From the NCBI GenBank assembly GCA_934157035.1, contig CAKPHG010000001.1:186001-250000 (forward strand): a DNA stretch of 64,000 nt, written 5' to 3'. Both the position numbers and the translations under genes were made by a program. The number at the start of each line of letters is the position of its first letter. The first letter of the stretch is position 1. The notes under the pieces were generated by a model. The model saw nothing but the letters and a program-made list of their open reading frames with translations, searched no databases and was not told where the DNA came from. Shown piece by piece: positions 59,359 through 64,000 of the stretch. Source of the stretch: an uncultured Clostridia bacterium. GTDB taxonomy: Bacteria > Bacillota > Clostridia > TANB77 > CAG-508.

Positions 59359-60600
59359 TTATTTACTAATTTCATCATACAATGAAATCTTCTTTCTATT
59401 TTCTACTTCTTCTTTTGACACACCTTTATCTAAAAGTTCCTGTCCACTATCATAATTCTCTATTATTGCATATTTTTCACTTTGTTTTAAAATCTTTATA
59501 TAAATTTTATCTGTATAACCTATTTTTTTCCTTATTACGTAATACAAATCATCCTTTTCTTGTTTTATAGCCTCATTTGGAACTTTCCATCCTGTTGCAT
59601 TCCACCATATTATATCAAAAGATATTTTTCTATAATTTATTAATTCCTCCACACATCTATCTAATTTGAAAACCACTAAATCTTCTTCTTCTGATTCTTT
59701 AGATATATATGCTATTTCTGCATCTAGTTGTTCTTGATTAGATAATCTTATTGTTAACTTATTTCCTACTTTTGCATCTTTTTCTTCTAAATTTTTATGT
59801 TTTAATACACATGCTATATAACAAGAAAAATTATCTATTATCTTTGCACTTTCATCACTAGTTGAAACTATTTGTCCAGTCTTAAGTTTTAAGTCTTCTA
59901 AGAATTTTTTACTTAATGATCCAAAATTTGATGGTAACAATGTATCTTCTAGTCCATCTACTCTATAAGAAACTACTCCTGATTTTTCTGCTGTTAAATA
60001 CTCTGAGCCAGAATTCAATTCATTTTCCAATGAACTTCTTTCTTCTATTAATTTTTTCAAATATGAACCTGCAGGACTCTTTTCTCCTGCTATTTTAGCT
60101 TTTTTAGTAATACTTGAGTTTAAATCTTTTTTATATTCTTTCATTTTTTGTATATCATTTATGTGATACATTTCATTTAATTTATTCTCAATTTGTTGTT
60201 CTAAAATTTTTATATCTCCGCTACTATTTAATACATCAGTTTCATTTTCCCATGTTTCCTGTATTTTAACATCAAGATCTTTTATTTTTTTAGTTAATTC
60301 TTCTTCTCCTGATGTATAATATCGGAAAATTGCTTCTCCTTTTGCTACTTTTTCTCCTTCTGCTTTTATTTGAAAAATTCCATTTTTATAGTTATTACCT
60401 TTTAAAACTACTTCATCTCTTATAATATAACCTTGCAAAGTTTCCTCTGAAGATAATTTTCCATTTTCCACAATAAAAGTATCTGTTGGATTTGCTATTA
60501 AGTTACATACTCTATAGATTAAATAACACAAAAAAGCTAATATTACTATTATTAAAACAGCATATTTTTTTGTATTTATCTTTCTTTTTTCTTTTTTCAC
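59359..60600 (-). CDS. HlyD-like membrane fusion/adaptor protein
   Basis: A 413-residue protein with one N-terminal transmembrane segment (about 13-33), two lipoyl/barrel-sandwich half motifs (EETLQGYIIRDEVVLKGN; SEYLTAEKSGVVSYRVDG) split by a coiled-coil hairpin, and a C-terminal beta domain. Gram-positive members of this kind occur between miaA or mutL and sepF in Clostridia, without an adjacent exporter. Its start overlaps the miaA stop by one base, so the two are coupled. A role in wall or division functions is inference. Confidence 0.8.
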   Translation of the reverse strand: MKKEKRKINTKKYAVLIIVILAFLCYLIYRVCNLIANPTDTFIVENGKLSSEETLQGYIIRDEVVLKGNNYKNGIFQIKAEGEKVAKGEAIFRYYTSGEEELTKKIKDLDVKIQETWENETDVLNSSGDIKILEQQIENKLNEMYHINDIQKMKEYKKDLNSSITKKAKIAGEKSPAGSYLKKLIEERSSLENELNSGSEYLTAEKSGVVSYRVDGLEDTLLPSNFGSLSKKFLEDLKLKTGQIVSTSDESAKIIDNFSCYIACVLKHKNLEEKDAKVGNKLTIRLSNQEQLDAEIAYISKESEEEDLVVFKLDRCVEELINYRKISFDIIWWNATGWKVPNEAIKQEKDDLYYVIRKKIGYTDKIYIKILKQSEKYAIIENYDSGQELLDKGVSKEEVENRKKISLYDEISK

Positions 60601-61517
60601 TATTTCATTTCCTCCAAGATACGATTTATATTAGTCTCTATATTTTCTTGTCCGTCTAACCAAATAGTCTGTTTATTTTTTCTAAACCACGTAAGTTGTC
60701 TCTTAGCATATCTTCTTGACTCTTGTTTTATTTTTTCTATCATTTCTTCTTTTGTGATTTTGTCTTCTAAGTACTCTACAACCTCTTTATATCCAAGAGC
60801 TTGCATAGCCGTCGGAAACATTTTGTATTTATTATATATTTGTTTTACTTCATCTATTAGACCTTTTTGAATCATAATATCTACTCTTTTATTGATTCTA
60901 TTGTACAAAATTTCTCTGTTCATGTTTATTGCAAACACTTTATAATCGTATTGTACATCTTTTCTTGACTGTTTATCTAGCTGTGTTTTTGTTTTTCCAG
61001 TTTGTTTATATATTTCTAATACTCTTAAAATTCTTTTTTTGTCATTCGGGCTTATTTTTTCCATTGCACATTCATCTATTTTTCTTGCTTCTTCATACAG
61101 TTTTTGTAATCCCTCTTTTTCCACTCTTTCTTCTAATTGTTTTCGATATTCTAAATCTGTTTGTATATCTACATATTCAATTTCATATATAAGTGAATCT
61201 ATATATAAACCTGTTCCTCCTACTACAATTGGAGTCTTTCCTTTATTTATAATTTCTTGTATTGCAATTTTTGCTTGTCTTTTATAGTCTGCAACACTAT
61301 ATCTTTCATCCGGATTTATAATATCCAACATATAATGCTTTATTCCTTGTCTTTCGTCCTCATCTGGTTTTGCTGTTCCTATGTTCATTTCTTTGTATAT
61401 TTGCATAGAATCTGCTGAAACTATTTCACCATTTATTTTTTTAGCAAGTCTTATAGATAAATCGGTCTTTCCAGATGCTGTTGGTCCTCCTATTACCACC
61501 ACTTTTTGCTTTTGCAT
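60600..61517 (-). CDS. miaA: tRNA dimethylallyltransferase
   Basis: MiaA adds the isopentenyl group to A37 of UNN-reading tRNAs. The 305-residue protein has the P-loop GGPTASGKT (9-17), the DSMQIYKEMNIGTAKP segment, the GGTGLYIDSLIY block and the C-terminal RRYAKRQLTWFR motif. It sits in the classic mutL-miaA neighbourhood, separated from mutL by one membrane-protein gene. Confidence 0.97.
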   Translation of the reverse strand: MQKQKVVVIGGPTASGKTDLSIRLAKKINGEIVSADSMQIYKEMNIGTAKPDEDERQGIKHYMLDIINPDERYSVADYKRQAKIAIQEIINKGKTPIVVGGTGLYIDSLIYEIEYVDIQTDLEYRKQLEERVEKEGLQKLYEEARKIDECAMEKISPNDKKRILRVLEIYKQTGKTKTQLDKQSRKDVQYDYKVFAINMNREILYNRINKRVDIMIQKGLIDEVKQIYNKYKMFPTAMQALGYKEVVEYLEDKITKEEMIEKIKQESRRYAKRQLTWFRKNKQTIWLDGQENIETNINRILEEMK

Positions 61518-61530
61518 AAAGATTTCTCCT

Positions 61531-62073
61531 TTATAATGTTGTATTTTGTTTTACTTCATTTAATATTTGATTAGTTTCTATTTCATTTGATATTTCATTT
61601 GATATTTCGTTTTTTTCTATTTCGTTTGAACTTACATTTTCTGTTGTATTTTGTGACATACCATTAACTATATCTGTAATGTTATTTTGAATATTCTTAA
61701 AATAGAAAAATTCAATGATTAATATTATTAGTAATATTCCTATCATTTTTGTAACTTTATTTATAAATTCTACTCGATTTATTTGTTTTTTTCTTAGTTT
61801 ATAATACTTAGCAGCAATATAAGGTATAAAAAGAATAACATTTATTGGTACAAAAAGGTAAACCACAAAATTTTTAGAGTTTTCATGTACTTTTGAATCT
61901 ATTCCAAATCCACTAAACCAGTATATTACTGATACTAAAATATATATTATAGCCACACTTATTGCAATAAATAGTAATATATCTTTTTTTGGTAATTTTC
62001 TTATAAAAGCATATACTATAGCTATTGCAACTATATTAACCATTAAAATTGTTATTATAAAACCTATACTCAT
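61531..62073 (-). CDS. Hypothetical membrane protein between mutL and miaA
   Basis: A 180-residue protein with four transmembrane helices (about 3-22, 32-54, 68-90, 107-126) and a low-complexity tail built from repeated NEIS/NEIE units (about 145-172). No family recognised. It is 4 bp after mutL and 13 bp before miaA, so it is cotranscribed with them. The tail may be extracytoplasmic and disordered. Confidence 0.7.
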   Translation of the reverse strand: MSIGFIITILMVNIVAIAIVYAFIRKLPKKDILLFIAISVAIIYILVSVIYWFSGFGIDSKVHENSKNFVVYLFVPINVILFIPYIAAKYYKLRKKQINRVEFINKVTKMIGILLIILIIEFFYFKNIQNNITDIVNGMSQNTTENVSSNEIEKNEISNEISNEIETNQILNEVKQNTTL

Positions 62074-62077
62074 ATTT

Positions 62078-64000
62078 TTATCTCCTTGAAAATTTCTTTT
62101 CTATATCTGTTTTTGTCATTTTTATAGCTGTTGGTCTTCCATGTGGACAAGTGAATGGATTTGGCAATATTAATAGTTCCCTCATTAAGCTATCTACTTC
62201 TTCTTTTGAAAGTGCCATATTAGCTTTTACTGCTGCTTTACAAGCAACTGTTGCTATAAATTTTTCTTCTACTTCTTGTTTTGCTGTTCTTGCTACTGTA
62301 TTTATTTCATCAAGTGTCTCTAAAAATAGCTCTTTTGTATCCAATTCTAAGCATATATTAGGCACTCCCATTAATTTTATTGTATTTTCTCCAAATTCCT
62401 CTAGCATAAATCCTGCTTTTCTAAACATTTCCATATTTTCTTTTGCTATATCCATTTCTTTATGTGTTAATGTTATAATATCAGGAAGTAACATTAATTG
62501 AGAATCTTTTTCTCCGTCTTTATAATAATTTTCTTTTACTTTTTCATACATAATTCTTTCATGTGCTGCATGCTGATCTATAATATAAAGTTCTTTATCA
62601 AGTTCTATTATTATATATGTTGAAAATGCTATACCTATAAATTTATATGGTGGTATAGTTTGCTCTTCTTTATTAAACATAGATAAATTTTCACCTGTTG
62701 CAACTTCCATTTCTGTCATTTTGTATTCTTCATCATCTTCTTTAACTTCTGTTTTTTCCTCTATTGGTGCCTTTCCGAATACAGATGTATACATATCCTC
62801 AAATTTTTCTTCTGTTTCTTTTGCTTCATCTTCGCTTTTTCTTATTTCTTCTACGTTTATTACTTGTGTATTTTCATCTTTTGAAACTTGAGCTAACTCT
62901 TGTTTCATTTCTTCTGTAATTATTTTTGTTTCTTGCATATCTTCATTTGGCACATCTACTCTTATTGTATTTTCAGTTACAGATTCTTTTTCGTCTTCTT
63001 TTTTATTTGCTTGTATACCTTCTCTATACTCTTCTACACTGTTTTTCATTTGAGCCATTTTTTCCATAATGTTATCAAAATTATTAGTAGTCTCTTGTAT
63101 TGGTGTTAAGTTTAATTTTCTTGTTTGATATAATTCTTCAATCATAGTAGGTTTTTCTGCTTCTTGTTTTTCTTCATTCTTATGTAATAATTTTGCAAAC
63201 AACCCCTTTGATTCTTTTTCTTCTGTTTTTTCAGTGCTTTTTTCTACTTCTTTATTTTCTAAATTAAATGTATATGATGGTATTTTATTTGTAAATGTTT
63301 CTTTTTCTGTATCTTTTACTAAATCATTTTTTAATAATGTATCTTTTATTGCGTGATATACTGCTTTAAAAACTTTTTGTTCTTCTTCGAATCTTACTTC
63401 TAACTTAGCTGGATGTACATTTACATCTACTTTTTGAGGATTTATTTCTAAGTTTAATACTAAAAATCCAAATTTTCCAACAGTTATCATTCCTTTAAAG
63501 CCTTGTTCTGCACTGCTAGTTAAAGTTTTATCTTTTATATATCTTTTATTTACAAAGAAAAGTTGATTTGCACGATTTGAACGAGAAATTGATGGCTTTC
63601 CTATTACTCCTGTTACTTTTATATCATCATATTCATAATTTACATCTAATACATTTTCTGCAATTTCTTTTCCATAAATATTGTATATAACATCCTTTAA
63701 TTCCCCATTACCTGATGTTTGAATTATTGTTCTTCCAGAACTTATTAATTTTATAGCTATTTCTGGATGAATTAATGCTATTCTAGTAATTACATCTTCT
63801 ATGTAACCACCTTCTGTGAAATCTTTTTTCAAAAATTTATAACGTACAGGAGTATTATAGAATAAATTTTCTACTACTATTGTCGTTCCGTTTGGACATC
63901 CTGTTTCTTGTTTTTCAATAACATTTCCACCTTCAACAACAACCCTATATCCTGTTTCGTTATCTAATGTTTTAGATTTCATATCGACTCTAGCAATAGC
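62078..64000 (-). CDS. mutL: DNA mismatch repair protein MutL (partial, N-terminus outside window)
   Basis: MutL couples MutS mismatch recognition to strand incision. The visible part enters in the GHKL ATPase domain (IARVDMKSKT at the right edge) and continues through GCPNGTTIVVENLFYNTPVR, the transducer domain, a very long Glu/Lys-rich linker and the endonuclease domain. The latter has DQHAAHERIMYEK (metal-binding) and the C-terminal CPHGRPT, so it belongs to the nicking MutL type found in bacteria without MutH. The N-terminal ~110 residues lie beyond the window. Confidence 0.96.
   Translation of the reverse strand, partial: AIARVDMKSKTLDNETGYRVVVEGGNVIEKQETGCPNGTTIVVENLFYNTPVRYKFLKKDFTEGGYIEDVITRIALIHPEIAIKLISSGRTIIQTSGNGELKDVIYNIYGKEIAENVLDVNYEYDDIKVTGVIGKPSISRSNRANQLFFVNKRYIKDKTLTSSAEQGFKGMITVGKFGFLVLNLEINPQKVDVNVHPAKLEVRFEEEQKVFKAVYHAIKDTLLKNDLVKDTEKETFTNKIPSYTFNLENKEVEKSTEKTEEKESKGLFAKLLHKNEEKQEAEKPTMIEELYQTRKLNLTPIQETTNNFDNIMEKMAQMKNSVEEYREGIQANKKEDEKESVTENTIRVDVPNEDMQETKIITEEMKQELAQVSKDENTQVINVEEIRKSEDEAKETEEKFEDMYTSVFGKAPIEEKTEVKEDDEEYKMTEMEVATGENLSMFNKEEQTIPPYKFIGIAFSTYIIIELDKELYIIDQHAAHERIMYEKVKENYYKDGEKDSQLMLLPDIITLTHKEMDIAKENMEMFRKAGFMLEEFGENTIKLMGVPNICLELDTKELFLETLDEINTVARTAKQEVEEKFIATVACKAAVKANMALSKEEVDSLMRELLILPNPFTCPHGRPTAIKMTKTDIEKKFSRR

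Overview
The window is AT-rich DNA from a Gram-positive, walled, low-GC bacterium, most likely an uncultured member of the Clostridia. Support comes from MurT, DivIVA, SepF, the FtsEX plus M23 hydrolase set, DisA/RadA, a FtsK/SpoIIIE translocase, tmRNA with an ALAA-ending tag, strong AGGAGG ribosome-binding sites, and clean TTGACA/17/TATAAT promoters. I cannot name the genus. About 85% of the chromosome-type genes lie on the minus strand, consistent with one replichore arm.

Layout. 1-5400: partial murT, rpmA-rplU (L27 without the usual Firmicutes leader peptide and without the prp gene), a phosphoesterase, a TSCPD protein, tcdA-tsaD (t6A and cyclic t6A tRNA modification) and a site-2 protease. 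5.5-17.4 kb: an acyltransferase-like gene, lysS, a 3D-domain wall protein, recN and divergent mutS2, a dCMP deaminase, a cyclophilin, disA-radA. 17.4-21 kb: a REP-associated transposase (RAYT) bracketed by inverted palindromic repeats; a third repeat copy is inserted in frame inside the adjacent GH15 glycosidase gene. Next comes an unexplained ~350-nt transcription unit with promoter and terminator but no credible ORF. 21-28 kb: beta-CASP RNase, an unknown coiled-coil protein, ftsK, rsmD.

28.3-33.8 kb: tmRNA followed by a decayed mobile island (oriT-like hairpins, broken MobV/Pre relaxase, MFS-like transporter, small unknown proteins). 33.8-41.2 kb: efp and its peptidase neighbour, prepilin peptidase, yqeG, plsC, cmk, a P-loop/Asp23-like fusion, a GT-C glycosyltransferase. 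41.3-43.4 kb: an IS481-type insertion sequence with a nonsense-interrupted transposase and 25-bp flanking direct repeats, then a Fic/antitoxin module whose fic gene is also interrupted.

43.5-64 kb: GT2 glycosyltransferase, pnp, rpsO, three tRNAs (Val, Asp, Phe), S41 protease, two M23 hydrolases with ftsX-ftsE, a 58-residue Cys-rich protein, a split transketolase, another M23 enzyme, GtrA, tRNA-Trp, a pilin-like protein, divIVA, sepF, a HlyD-like protein, miaA, a membrane protein and partial mutL.

The core functions group into translation and tRNA/rRNA modification (rpmA, rplU, rpsO, lysS, tsaD, tcdA, rsmD, miaA, efp, tmRNA), DNA repair (recN, mutS2, mutL, radA, disA) and division/wall remodelling (ftsK, ftsEX, sepF, divIVA, M23 and 3D proteins). 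The most unusual content is the palindromic repeat families. They abut ribosome-binding sites of several core genes and enter coding sequence, next to the likely mobilising RAYT.
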